Shown here piece by piece: positions 36,532 through 45,444 of a stretch of DNA of 64,000 bases. The stretch lies in assembly GCF_027366395.1 (NCBI RefSeq), contig NZ_CP114771.1, positions 2,666,001 to 2,730,000 on the forward strand. Direction: 5' to 3'. Both the position numbers and the translations under genes were made by a program. The notes below the pieces were generated by a model that was not told the origin of the DNA, searched no databases, and saw nothing but the letters and a program-made list of their open reading frames with translations. Origin of the DNA: Endozoicomonas sp. GU-1. GTDB lineage: Bacteria; Pseudomonadota; Gammaproteobacteria; Pseudomonadales; Endozoicomonadaceae. Within the stretch, counting starts at the first letter, position 1; each line of letters starts with the position of its first letter.

Positions 36532-37917
36532 TCACTGATTCAGTTCAAGGGAAGCCGTGCGGTTGAAGGTGTCCATATCCACCTCGCCCATGGCTCGACC
36601 ACTGACAAAGCCGGTGGTAATGGCACCACTGACATTGACGACAGTCCGGCCCATATCAATCACCGGCTCAATGGAAATTAACAGACCCGCCAGTTCAACA
36701 GGAAGGCCAAGAGCCGAGAGCACAATCAGTGCCGCAAAGGTTGCGCCACCACCCACACCGGCCACGCCAAACGAGCCGATAGCGATGGTCACGATCAGAG
36801 TGTCAATAAAGCTGAGGCTGGTTGGGTCAATACCCACGGTGGGGGCTATCATCACCGCCAGCATGGCCGGATAAATGCCCGCACAACCATTCTGCCCAAT
36901 CGTGGTACCGAAAGATGCGGCAAAGTTGGCCACGCCTGCGGAAACCCCGAGGCCCTTCGTCAAAGTCTGAATGGTCAGCGGCATGGTGCCCGCACTGCTC
37001 CGGGAGGTAAAGGCAAAGATCAGTACCGGCAGGGTTTTCCTGATGAACCGGATGGGGTTGGCACCCACCATGGTTATCATAATCAGGTGAACCACCAGCA
37101 CGGCAAGCAGCGCTGCATAAGAGGCAATCACAAACTGAAGCAGTTGCAGTATGTCGGTGACGTTACTGCCTGCCACCACTTTGGTCATTAAGGCCAGAAT
37201 ACCGAAGGGGGTCAGATTCAATACCATCGTCATGATACGCATAACAATGGCGTGGACAGCGTTAACGGTTCGCTCAAAGTGGCGGGGCTCTTCGGGCTGC
37301 TCAGAATGGAGACTCAGCACCGCGACACCGATAAAAGCAGAGAAAATCACCACGCCGATAATGGAAGTGCTGCGGGCTCCGGTCATATCCATAAACGGGT
37401 TAGCAGGGATCAGGCTGATCAGCATGGAGGGAATGGACAGGTTTTCTATGCTGGTCACCGTGTTTAGCAGCTGCTCCCCGCGAGCCGCTTCACGCACACC
37501 GGAGGTAATGGACTCGGCACTCAAACCAAAACCCAGGGCGGAAATAATACCAATGGCGGCCGCAATAGACACGGTGACCATCAGCAATGTCAGAATCCAG
37601 CCACTGATCCTGCCAAGGGTGCCAGCACCTTTCAGCTTCAGGATAGCCGAGATCACAGAGACCATGACCAGGGGTACAATAATCATCTTCAACAGACTGA
37701 CATAGCCGTTGCCAACAATATTGAACCAGTTGATGGACTCGGTCAGGGTCTCAGAAGGGTAACCATAAAAAAGCTGTAAACAGGCTCCGTAACCCACGCC
37801 CATACCCAGGGCGATAAATACTTGCCAGCTGAACGGCAGGCAGTGTTTCTGGAAACGGTAGAGCAGATAGAGCAACGCTACCATGATGAAAATATTGGTC
37901 AGTACTGCTAAAGACAT
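36532..37917 (-). CDS. tcyP: TcyP-like L-cystine / dicarboxylate-amino acid:cation symporter
   Basis: This 461-residue DAACS-fold transporter has eight membrane helices and two re-entrant hairpins. HP1 shows the serine-rich SRSSAGTMPLTIQTL, and the later motif reads MGRTVVNVSGAITTGFVSG. Length and N-terminus (three extra hydrophobic helices before the KMIIVPLVMVSV motif) match the TcyP/YdjN cystine importers better than glutamate carriers. It is convergent with the unknown paralogue, 24 bases away. Confidence 0.82.
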   Translation of the reverse strand: MSLAVLTNIFIMVALLYLLYRFQKHCLPFSWQVFIALGMGVGYGACLQLFYGYPSETLTESINWFNIVGNGYVSLLKMIIVPLVMVSVISAILKLKGAGTLGRISGWILTLLMVTVSIAAAIGIISALGFGLSAESITSGVREAARGEQLLNTVTSIENLSIPSMLISLIPANPFMDMTGARSTSIIGVVIFSAFIGVAVLSLHSEQPEEPRHFERTVNAVHAIVMRIMTMVLNLTPFGILALMTKVVAGSNVTDILQLLQFVIASYAALLAVLVVHLIMITMVGANPIRFIRKTLPVLIFAFTSRSSAGTMPLTIQTLTKGLGVSAGVANFAASFGTTIGQNGCAGIYPAMLAVMIAPTVGIDPTSLSFIDTLIVTIAIGSFGVAGVGGGATFAALIVLSALGLPVELAGLLISIEPVIDMGRTVVNVSGAITTGFVSGRAMGEVDMDTFNRTASLELNQ

Positions 37918-38089
37918 GGTTCCTGGTCCTTTCCTGTTTCAGGTGCTATCAATGAAGCCCGGTCATTTACCAATCCTGACAGCGAACTTGTCAAACAGCA
38001 GAGTCGGCTAGAATAGGCACTGTTGATAAGGATTTACATGGGAGCAAGGAATTTAAGACAACAACCCTGGCAATTGAAACTTAAATATC

Positions 38090-39046
38090 ATGGATACTCA
38101 TTATCACTCGTCTGTCGGGCACCGGGTTCCTGGTGCAAAACGGATGTCAGAACCTCCATTAGTTGACTCTTCCCGGAACAGTTCTCAACCAGAAGTCGGT
38201 CTTGCAGAGAGCCGGATGAGTGCTTCTGCACCGGAAAGGACGATTGGTTCCTATGAAGTACATCAGGTTTTTCCATCAAGCAGAGTGTCAGCGGTTGCAT
38301 TGCCAAGTCATATGAGTTCGCTGGTTGGTCAGATCGCTCAGCTGCAAAGAATTACGGGAACCGATTTTCATCAAATAGAACGTTATTACAAACATCATGT
38401 TCGTATTCCTGTACTGAAAAATATCTTTTCCGAGGCCCGACGTGGCAAGCTTCCTTCGCTTTCTCAGCTTATTGACAACAGAAAGCAGCATATCGAAGGT
38501 TTAGGTGCAAAGTTCGGTGGAGTCGTTGGAGAGCCGGTTTATGTTTATCTCCATCTTTTATTATTTTTGCACAATCGGGGAATAACAGGGATTGAGCGTC
38601 TGGCACCTTACCATGAGGTCAAGCAATCCCTCATTGAATACTGGAACTTTCTCGTCTGTCCTGAACCTCTTGGGAAAAAAGTTCAAGACCTTGGCAAACA
38701 GATTTTAGGCAACTCCTTGCCATCTGAAAATTTGCAGGGTCCCGTTGAGATTAATCCCATGCAGGAAGCAGACTTACTCATCGCTTTTTCTGTCTGTATC
38801 GAAACGGTTGAAGAGAGATATTGGCTGGAACATAAGTCAATCAGTCCATCCAGGCTTGCATCCTGCAAAAGAATCAGTTCATCACTGACCAACAGCAATA
38901 TGCTCAATCTGCTCCATGATTTTCTTTCTCTCAGCCATGGTGGCAGGTCAGATCGCGTGGTGAGGTCATTGCCAGCCAGCGTCGTGCAGTTTTTAGATGT
39001 TGAGTTTGGCAACAAAGCATTTATGGCGCTTTTACAGGTTGGCTGA
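38090..39046 (+). CDS. Uncharacterised helical protein
   Basis: I do not recognise this 318-residue protein. The first 70 residues are polar and serine-rich, and include a GSYEVHQV string loosely like the GPYEVSRI of the upstream pair. The remainder is predicted helical with leucine/histidine-rich segments (VYVYLHLLLFLHNRG). No signal peptide is present. It lies between the cystine transporter and the giant repeat gene; shared N-terminal style with its neighbours suggests a common effector-like class, but this is weak evidence. Confidence 0.6.
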   Translation: MDTHYHSSVGHRVPGAKRMSEPPLVDSSRNSSQPEVGLAESRMSASAPERTIGSYEVHQVFPSSRVSAVALPSHMSSLVGQIAQLQRITGTDFHQIERYYKHHVRIPVLKNIFSEARRGKLPSLSQLIDNRKQHIEGLGAKFGGVVGEPVYVYLHLLLFLHNRGITGIERLAPYHEVKQSLIEYWNFLVCPEPLGKKVQDLGKQILGNSLPSENLQGPVEINPMQEADLLIAFSVCIETVEERYWLEHKSISPSRLASCKRISSSLTNSNMLNLLHDFLSLSHGGRSDRVVRSLPASVVQFLDVEFGNKAFMALLQVG

Positions 39047-39132
39047 TGAACCTAATAATCATTTTGTGGTCAAAGGCGTTATTTAAAGTCTGATTGTTCA
39101 GGGTTTTATTCTGAAAACAACGGTACCAACCT

Positions 39133-42100
39133 ATGCCCAGCGCGTCTCTGCCGGTAACAGCGAAGCCGGTTCAGGCAGGCCTCCTGATCGCAGCAGAAGT
39201 ACATTTAACGGTAGAAGTACATTTAATGGTAGAAGTGTCGCTGGTAAAAGTGTCGCAGGTAAAAGTGTTCGCAAACCGTCAGTCTTATAAAGGTAAAGGC
39301 AAAGCCTCCACCCCGGATTATGCCAGGCAACTGGAAGAAGCCTTTTGGCAAAATAAACAGTTACCAAGACGTGTAATTACTGTGGCTGAAGTGCTTACCG
39401 CCTTTGGCAATGATACAACGTCGATCAGAAGTGGCTTTTTTCTGCAAAGACTCTGCCTGGAGAATGTGTTGGCTGGCAATAAAAAAGTGACGCCGGATCG
39501 GGTCATCCAAGAATTCAACCGAAAACCGGGTCGAAACAATAAGGGCAAATTAGCGATAGCACGCTTTAAGGCAGAGTGTTGCCTGAAGGGCCTGTTGTTA
39601 CTTGGCCAGAAGGTGACACCGGAGGCGGTGGTTAAGGATCTCCAGGCAATCCAGGCAATGCTTGAGCTGGCGCGCTTCAAAGCGGAATGTTGCCTGCTGG
39701 GCCTGGCATTGCATGGTCGGCAAGTAACACCGGATGCGGTGATCAAGGATTATCAGGGAGCCAACGCAACACTGGAGCTGGCACGTTTTAAGGAACTGTG
39801 TTGGCAGAAGGGTCTGATGTTGAATGGCAAACCAGTGTTACAGGATGATGTAGTCAAGGAATATCAGGCAGCCAGAGCAATGCGGGAGATAGGGCGCCTG
39901 AAGGAGCGATGTTTCCTGAACGGTCTGTCGTTGAATCGCCAGCCGGTCACAGTAGAAGCTGTGGTTCAGGATTATCACGCAGCCGGGGCGACACTGGAGC
40001 TGGCCCGCTTTAAGGAACAATGTTGCCAGAAGGGCCTGATGTTAAACGGGCGGCCGGTCACAACGGATGCGGTAGCCAGGGATTACCAGGCAGCCAGCGC
40101 AACGCTGGAGCTGGCGCGTTTTAAAGAGCGATGCTGCCTGAAAGGCCTGCTATTGAATGGCCAGCCAGTCACACCGGATCTGGTGGTCAGGGCTTTTCCT
40201 GATAGCCATGAAGGCAAATTGGGGATAGCTCGCTTCAAAGAGGAATGCTGCCTGAGGAAGCTGCCATTGCATGGCCAGCCGGTCACAGCAGATGCAGTGA
40301 TTAGTGACTTTCAGACCATCAAGGCAATGCTGGAGATAGCGCGCTTCAAGGCAGAATGCTGCCTGAGAGACCTGATGGTGAATGGCCAGCCGGTCACAAC
40401 GGACGCGGTGATTCAGGATTTTCATGCCTCCGGGGCAATACTGGAGCTGGCGCGCTTTAAGTCGCAATGCTACCTGAACCGCCTGCCGGTGAATGGCCAG
40501 CCGATCACCGCAGATGTAGTCGTTAAGGATTTTCAAATGGCCGGGGCAAAATTGGAACTGGCTTACTTTATGGAGCAATGTTTTCTGAAGAACCTGCCAT
40601 TAAATGGCCAGCCAGTCACACCCGATGCGATAATCCAGAGTTTTCAGATGGCCAGGGCAGCACTGGAGCAGGCACGCTTCAAAGCGATGTGCTGCCTGAA
40701 TGGCTGGCTGTTGAATGACCGACAGGTCACACCGGATGCGGTGATCAAGGATTTCCCGAATAATCCGGAAGGCAAAATGGGGGCAGCGTACTTCAGGGCG
40801 CAATGCTGCCTGAAGGCACTACCGGTGAATGGCCAACAGGTCTCAACGGATGCGGTGGTTAAGGATTTCCCGGGCAGTCCGGAAGGCAAACTGGCGATAG
40901 CGCGCTTCAAGCAGGAATGTTTTCTGAGGAAAATGCCGTTGTATGGCCAACCTGTTACAGCCGATGCGGTGGTTAAGGATTTCCCGGATAGCCGGGAAGG
41001 CAAACTGTCGTTAGCGCGCTTTAAGGAGTCATGTTGCCTGAGCAACCTGCCGTTGAACGGGCAGCCGGTCACTGCGGATGCAGTGGTTAAGGATCTTCGG
41101 GCAGTCAGGGCAACGCTGGAGATCGCCCGCTTTAAGGAACGATGTTGCCTGATGGGCCTGACCTTGAATGGCCAGAAGGTCACACCGGAGGCAGTCGTCA
41201 AGGATTTCCCGGATAATCCGGAAGGTAGACTGGGAATAGCATGCTTTAAGGAACAATGTTGCCTGAAGGGCCTGAAGTTGAACGGCCAGCGGGTTACACC
41301 AGACGCAGTGATTAAAGATTTTCAGGCCACTAAAGCAATGCTGGAGATAGCGCACTTTCAAGAACATTGTTGTCTGAAGGGGCTATTGTTGAATGGCCAA
41401 CCGGTGACAACCGATGCAGTGATTAAGGGTTATGAGTCCTCTGAAGCAAGGCTGGCTCTGGCACGCTTCAAGGCGGAATGCTGTCTGAGGGGAATGTCGG
41501 TTAATGGCCAGCAGCTTACGGTGGATGACGTGATTAAGTATTTTCCGGATAGTCAGGAGGGCAAACTGGGCGTAGCACACTTTAAGGAAAAATGTTGCCT
41601 GAGTGGCCTGCTGTTGAATGGCCAGCAGATCACACCGGATAGTGTCGTTCAGGCTTTCCCGGATAATCCTGAGAGTAAAATATCCGTAGCGCACTTCAAG
41701 CTGCAATGTTGTCTGACGGGGCTGAGGTTGAAAGGTCAGCGGGTCACACCGGATGAGGTGGTCAAGGGTTTCCCAAATAGTCCGGAAGGCAAACTGGGGA
41801 TAGCGCACTTCAGGGAGGAGTGTTGCCTGAGGGGAATCGAATTGAATGGCCAACCGGTCACTCCAGATGCGGTAATCAGGGATTTTCCGAATACTTCAGA
41901 AGGCCAACTGGGGATGGCGCGCTTTAAGGAAAAATGTTGCCTGAGAGGCCTGCTGTTGAATGGCCAGCCGGTCACGCCGGATGCAGTGGCCAGGGCCTTC
42001 CCGAAGAGTCCGGAAGGAAATCTGGGGTTAGTACGCTTCAAGGAACAATGTTGCCTGAGAGGCCTGCTGCTGAATGGCCGGAAGGTCAGCCAGGATGCGG

Positions 42101-43626
42101 TGATCAAGGCCTATGAACGGGGCAACTGGTTGCTCGAAAGAGCAATTTTTTATGCTCAGCTGGCATTGCATGCCAGTGAAGTGAATGGCAACACCGTGGA
42201 TAACCAGACGGTATTGGCAGCATTTGATAAAGCCTCCGGGAATCATTCTTCAAGGCAAGCTGAATACCTGATGCAGAGGTTGAAACAACCTCAGTGGTAC
42301 GATGAAGTCAACGAAGATCAGGAGATCATGCAAACGGCCTGGCAAATCTTAAACAGCGCACCGGCTAAAGATCTCCCGAAGCGGCTGAAATGTGTATTGA
42401 AGTTCATGGCGATGCAGTATGAACTGACCATTGATCATCGGAGCGTGTCAGCAGAACAGGTATTGCAATCCATCACAACACTGAGGTGCTCATTTCAGAA
42501 CTCACGCCTGCATTTTTTCTTCCTGGCACACTGCTATATCACCGGACGGCCGGTTAATGGACGACAAGTCCATAAGAATGAGGTTTTGGAGTCCCTTCAG
42601 AGTTTTCCCCGGGGAAGCAACCTGCGCCATGCCCTGGGCTGCTGGTTTGTACAATACAGTTCCGCAGCCAACCTGATGGATGAGTTACTGATCAGACAGG
42701 AACATGCCATTGCCCCGGGGCGGACCAATTATAACCGGCGCGGGTATGCAAACCCTGCCTCACCAGCGCCATCCGCCGTCAATCCCGACGGGGCAGCCCC
42801 ACACCCTGTTCAGCTTCAGGAATACCTCAAAAAAGCAGAAAATACGTCTGCCGCAGTTACCGTCAATGCGGCTCAAACTCTACAGCACGGTTCAACAGAG
42901 CGGCCAGCAACAGGTAGACCGGAGTGTTCTGACAATCAGGTTCCGCAGTTAAATGGGCTCACGCTGAAAGCTCTGGCGATTATCCAGGAAATCAACCACT
43001 CTCATACCAATCCACCCATCCTGATTACTGGCTCATACGCACGTTTTTTACAGAACCGCTGCTTATCATTTAATGATATTGACATTATCTGCACGACAAA
43101 AGTGTCTGCCGAAACGCTCGTTGAAAAACTGCGGGCACTGAATACCGACAAGGATTCAGACATTCCCCAGGGTGTCGTCATCTGGCGAGTCCCGGGGTGT
43201 CGGGCGATTAAACTGCCATATGCCTACAATATTGATTTGAAAGACGGTGATCTGGGCATGAAAGCAATGGGGCTCCAGGTTAATATTGATGACAGAGTAA
43301 CCTATGCCAAGGCAGCGGCCATCCAGGTTGCCGGCGTTGATCGGCCGGTATGGTGTTTGCCGTTTAATGAAGAGATCAAATTACTGAACAATACGCTGGA
43401 ATACCTCGCTGATAACCTTGATCCACTGACCGAACAATTGCAGCAAGGCCCGGTATTTCACATACCACGCACCATTCTTTTTAATCATCCTGAAAGCACC
43501 AATGAGCGTATTTATGGCTTGTTTATGCGCTCCCTGCTGACCCTGAATAAAGCCAGACAGTTCATCGCCCTGCCCTCTGCGGCCCCCCCCCAAAGAACCG
43601 GACGACCTGACGAACCTGCTTTATGA
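39133..43626 (+). CDS. Giant tandem-repeat protein with nucleotidyltransferase-like domain
   Basis: The frame gives 1,497 residues. After a low-complexity start (1-60) comes an array of 24 helical repeats of 37-38 residues (residues 118 to about 1005), consensus VTPDAVVKDF - variable loop - ARFKEQCCLKGLLLNGQ. A helical linker (about 1010-1170) and a proline-rich hinge (about 1190-1260) lead to a domain with the nucleotidyltransferase signature: GS at 1300-1301 (LITGSYARF) and D1315-I-D1317 (NDIDII), as in the Pol-beta superfamily. The frame is cut at a C9 run (43583-43591). With eight C it would continue 76 codons to 43819 (KEPDDLTNLLYEQQRLHALT...). The first 50 codons contain short tandem repeats readable in two frames, so the true start is uncertain. 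No secretion signal is seen. Family unknown to me. Confidence 0.8.
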   Translation: MPSASLPVTAKPVQAGLLIAAEVHLTVEVHLMVEVSLVKVSQVKVFANRQSYKGKGKASTPDYARQLEEAFWQNKQLPRRVITVAEVLTAFGNDTTSIRSGFFLQRLCLENVLAGNKKVTPDRVIQEFNRKPGRNNKGKLAIARFKAECCLKGLLLLGQKVTPEAVVKDLQAIQAMLELARFKAECCLLGLALHGRQVTPDAVIKDYQGANATLELARFKELCWQKGLMLNGKPVLQDDVVKEYQAARAMREIGRLKERCFLNGLSLNRQPVTVEAVVQDYHAAGATLELARFKEQCCQKGLMLNGRPVTTDAVARDYQAASATLELARFKERCCLKGLLLNGQPVTPDLVVRAFPDSHEGKLGIARFKEECCLRKLPLHGQPVTADAVISDFQTIKAMLEIARFKAECCLRDLMVNGQPVTTDAVIQDFHASGAILELARFKSQCYLNRLPVNGQPITADVVVKDFQMAGAKLELAYFMEQCFLKNLPLNGQPVTPDAIIQSFQMARAALEQARFKAMCCLNGWLLNDRQVTPDAVIKDFPNNPEGKMGAAYFRAQCCLKALPVNGQQVSTDAVVKDFPGSPEGKLAIARFKQECFLRKMPLYGQPVTADAVVKDFPDSREGKLSLARFKESCCLSNLPLNGQPVTADAVVKDLRAVRATLEIARFKERCCLMGLTLNGQKVTPEAVVKDFPDNPEGRLGIACFKEQCCLKGLKLNGQRVTPDAVIKDFQATKAMLEIAHFQEHCCLKGLLLNGQPVTTDAVIKGYESSEARLALARFKAECCLRGMSVNGQQLTVDDVIKYFPDSQEGKLGVAHFKEKCCLSGLLLNGQQITPDSVVQAFPDNPESKISVAHFKLQCCLTGLRLKGQRVTPDEVVKGFPNSPEGKLGIAHFREECCLRGIELNGQPVTPDAVIRDFPNTSEGQLGMARFKEKCCLRGLLLNGQPVTPDAVARAFPKSPEGNLGLVRFKEQCCLRGLLLNGRKVSQDAVIKAYERGNWLLERAIFYAQLALHASEVNGNTVDNQTVLAAFDKASGNHSSRQAEYLMQRLKQPQWYDEVNEDQEIMQTAWQILNSAPAKDLPKRLKCVLKFMAMQYELTIDHRSVSAEQVLQSITTLRCSFQNSRLHFFFLAHCYITGRPVNGRQVHKNEVLESLQSFPRGSNLRHALGCWFVQYSSAANLMDELLIRQEHAIAPGRTNYNRRGYANPASPAPSAVNPDGAAPHPVQLQEYLKKAENTSAAVTVNAAQTLQHGSTERPATGRPECSDNQVPQLNGLTLKALAIIQEINHSHTNPPILITGSYARFLQNRCLSFNDIDIICTTKVSAETLVEKLRALNTDKDSDIPQGVVIWRVPGCRAIKLPYAYNIDLKDGDLGMKAMGLQVNIDDRVTYAKAAAIQVAGVDRPVWCLPFNEEIKLLNNTLEYLADNLDPLTEQLQQGPVFHIPRTILFNHPESTNERIYGLFMRSLLTLNKARQFIALPSAAPPQRTGRPDEPAL
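39196..39272 (+). repeat. Short tandem repeats in the giant gene's 5' end
   Basis: Two 18-base copies of gtagaagtacatttaacg (one base different) are followed by three 15-base variants (gtagaagtgtcgctg, gtaaaagtgtcgcag, gtaaaagtgttcgca). In the alternative frame they read STFNGRSTFNGRSVAGKS, which looks more protein-like than the annotated frame, so a frameshift may lie before 39290. Confidence 0.6.
39484..42120 (+). repeat. 24 in-frame repeats of 111-114 bp
   Basis: Twenty-four consecutive units encode 37 or 38 residues. Almost every unit begins (K/P/Q/R)-V-T-x-(D/E)-x-V-V and has a central RFK-x-x-CC-L. Two loop types alternate irregularly: a short one (Q-A-x-x-A-x-LEL) and a long one (P-D-S-P-EGK-LGI). 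Units diverge at the DNA level, so this is an old array. Confidence 0.92.
43583..43591 (+). other. Poly-C tract (C9) controlling the giant gene's 3' frame
   Basis: Nine C end the annotated frame 12 codons later. Eight C would restore 76 more codons (stop TGA 43817-43819) of good coding character. It could be a phase-variable tract or an indel error. Confidence 0.7.
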
Positions 43627-43973
43627 ACAACAACGCCTTCATGCACTGACGGAGAATCTGCAAATGAAATTGCGTAATCATGTTCGCTGTCATGATTTTG
43701 CGCACAGGGTTAACGACTTGCTATTGACCAGTCCGCCTGTGAAAAATTACCAGATCAAGGGGAAGGATTTTATCAAAACACTGATCGCGATGATTGAGCC
43801 TGCCAATTCCATCGCCTGAAAATGGGTTTAACCCAAAAATATGCACACATTAGCCATTAACCAAATCTGCTCATATTGTAGGCATTTATGTATTGCTGGC
43901 CATCAGATATCAATGGATAGCCTGCTAATCGTGATATACTCCCACGCTTAATTCCTGAAGAAGTTGATAATTA

Positions 43974-44594
43974 ATGTCTGATATTTACCAAACCATGGAA
44001 GAGCGGGTCAGCTACGGTATTGGTCGCCAGATGGGTGATCAGCTGGCCTCCAACCCCATCGCGGGCTTATCGATTGATGCGGTTCTGGCTGGCCTTGCAG
44101 ATGCCCTGAACGGTGTCGAAAGCGCTGTTGCCCACGAAGACCTGCATGCAGCCTTTACTGAAATGCAGACACGCCTGCAGGCAGAAGAAGCGGAAAAGGC
44201 TCGGGTGCTTGCTGCCGAAGGTGAGCAGTTCCTGGCGGAAAATGCCAAACGTGAAGGTGTTCAGGTCACGGAATCCGGCCTGCAGTTTGAAATAATGGCC
44301 GAAGGCGATGGCGAAAAACCAACCCGTGCCAGCACGGTAAGAACCCATTACCATGGCACACTGATTGACGGAACCGTATTCGACAGCTCCGTGCAACGGG
44401 GAGAACCTGCAGAATTTCCGGTATCCGGTGTGATTGCCGGCTGGACAGAAGCGCTGCAAATGATGAGCACAGGTTCCAAGTGGAAGCTGTTTGTTCCTTA
44501 TCACCTGGCTTATGGTGAGCGTGGAGCCGGTGGTGCCATCGGTCCATACACGACGCTGGTTTTTGAAGTGGAACTGTTGGATATTGTTTCCTGA
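43974..44594 (+). CDS. fklB: FKBP-type peptidyl-prolyl isomerase FklB
   Basis: The 206-residue protein has the FKBP N-terminal dimerisation helices (about 1-95: VSYGIGRQMGDQLA, then AEEAEKARVLAAEGEQFLAE) and a C-terminal FKBP domain with YHGTLIDGTVFDSS, VIAGWTEALQMM and HLAYGERGAGG. It speeds proline isomerisation in folding proteins. No signal peptide is present, matching cytosolic FklB. A TATACT 10-mer around 43934 may be its -10. Confidence 0.93.
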   Translation: MSDIYQTMEERVSYGIGRQMGDQLASNPIAGLSIDAVLAGLADALNGVESAVAHEDLHAAFTEMQTRLQAEEAEKARVLAAEGEQFLAENAKREGVQVTESGLQFEIMAEGDGEKPTRASTVRTHYHGTLIDGTVFDSSVQRGEPAEFPVSGVIAGWTEALQMMSTGSKWKLFVPYHLAYGERGAGGAIGPYTTLVFEVELLDIVS

Positions 44595-44795
44595 TCGATC
44601 AGGGTCTTTCAGATTCCTGTCTTTACCGACAGGGATCTGAACAACTCATCGGTTCTTCGATAACCACTGCAAATGAAATAAATGTTTCTTTTCGAATTTA
44701 AAATCAAACTAAAAATAAATATTCATCTATTATGGTACTTTGTAAAAATCGTGAGACCGAAATAACCTGATAAAAGATTTAAAGGTACACTATCG

Positions 44796-45444
44796 ATGAA
44801 TAATTTTAATTCCTATTTTGGTCAGTCAGGCAGCTATCCAGCGCCCGACCAACTTTCGCAGAAATCAATGCCAGACAGGCCTCAACAACCACCATTTTCA
44901 CCTGCCTCAAAGACCACCAAGACCGCAAACGGTCTGCCGTGCGCATCAGCCCAACCTACTTCTTTCATGCATCAGGCCACTGCACAGCCAAAGGATGACA
45001 GCCCTTCATGTCCGCCCCAGCCGACAAGATCAGTTTGTTATAGAGAAGTGACTCAATATAAACAGACAACCTTTGAGGCTACTACGGAAGAATTACTTAA
45101 ATTCTGTCCGAATGCTTTACTGGCGCAGGGTTTTACCGAGATTCCCTTTGTTGATGATCTGTTACTGGCATCTCTCCCTGATCAACCAGCTTTGCAAGTG
45201 CTGCACACCTCATCCACTGTAAAACTCAATCGAAACTGGCATACACAGCCAGTATCGGCACAAAGGCATTCTTCGGTGGGAGAACCTGACTCTGGTCGCC
45301 CCTATCACCAATATCATCAAAGCCATCGCCATCCTCACAGAAACCGGCGTGAAGGCATTTAACCTGTGGTATCCGACAACATCTGAAGATAAGCCTGTCA
45401 CTTATCTTCAGACTCCAATCGAAAAAACAGAGCAGCTTAATTAA
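44796..45444 (+). pseudogene. Uncharacterised protein with a probable frameshift
   Basis: ATG 44796 opens a proline/glutamine-rich, probably unfolded N-terminus followed by a compact part (TTEELLKFCPNALLAQGFTE, IPFVDDLLLASLPDQPALQV). From about 45230 the given frame degenerates to a histidine/arginine-rich tail ending at 45362. The next frame reads IETGIHSQYRHKGILRWENL, then TLVAPITNIIKAIAILTETG and on to a stop at 45442-45444. Removing one A from ctcaatcgaa joins them. Family unknown. The corrected end overlaps the convergent gpmI stop by a few bases. Confidence 0.5.

Noticed and set aside
39484-42120. Regularly spaced repeats as a CRISPR array
   Set aside because: Units are 111-114 bases, diverged, in frame and continuous with coding sequence; there are no short identical repeats with unique spacers and no cas genes.
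39484-42120. Calling the array a TAL effector DNA-binding domain
   Set aside because: Only the broad plan is similar. The unit is 37-38 rather than 33-35 residues, the GGKQAL core and known RVDs are absent, and a TP-x-x-VV start can arise by chance.
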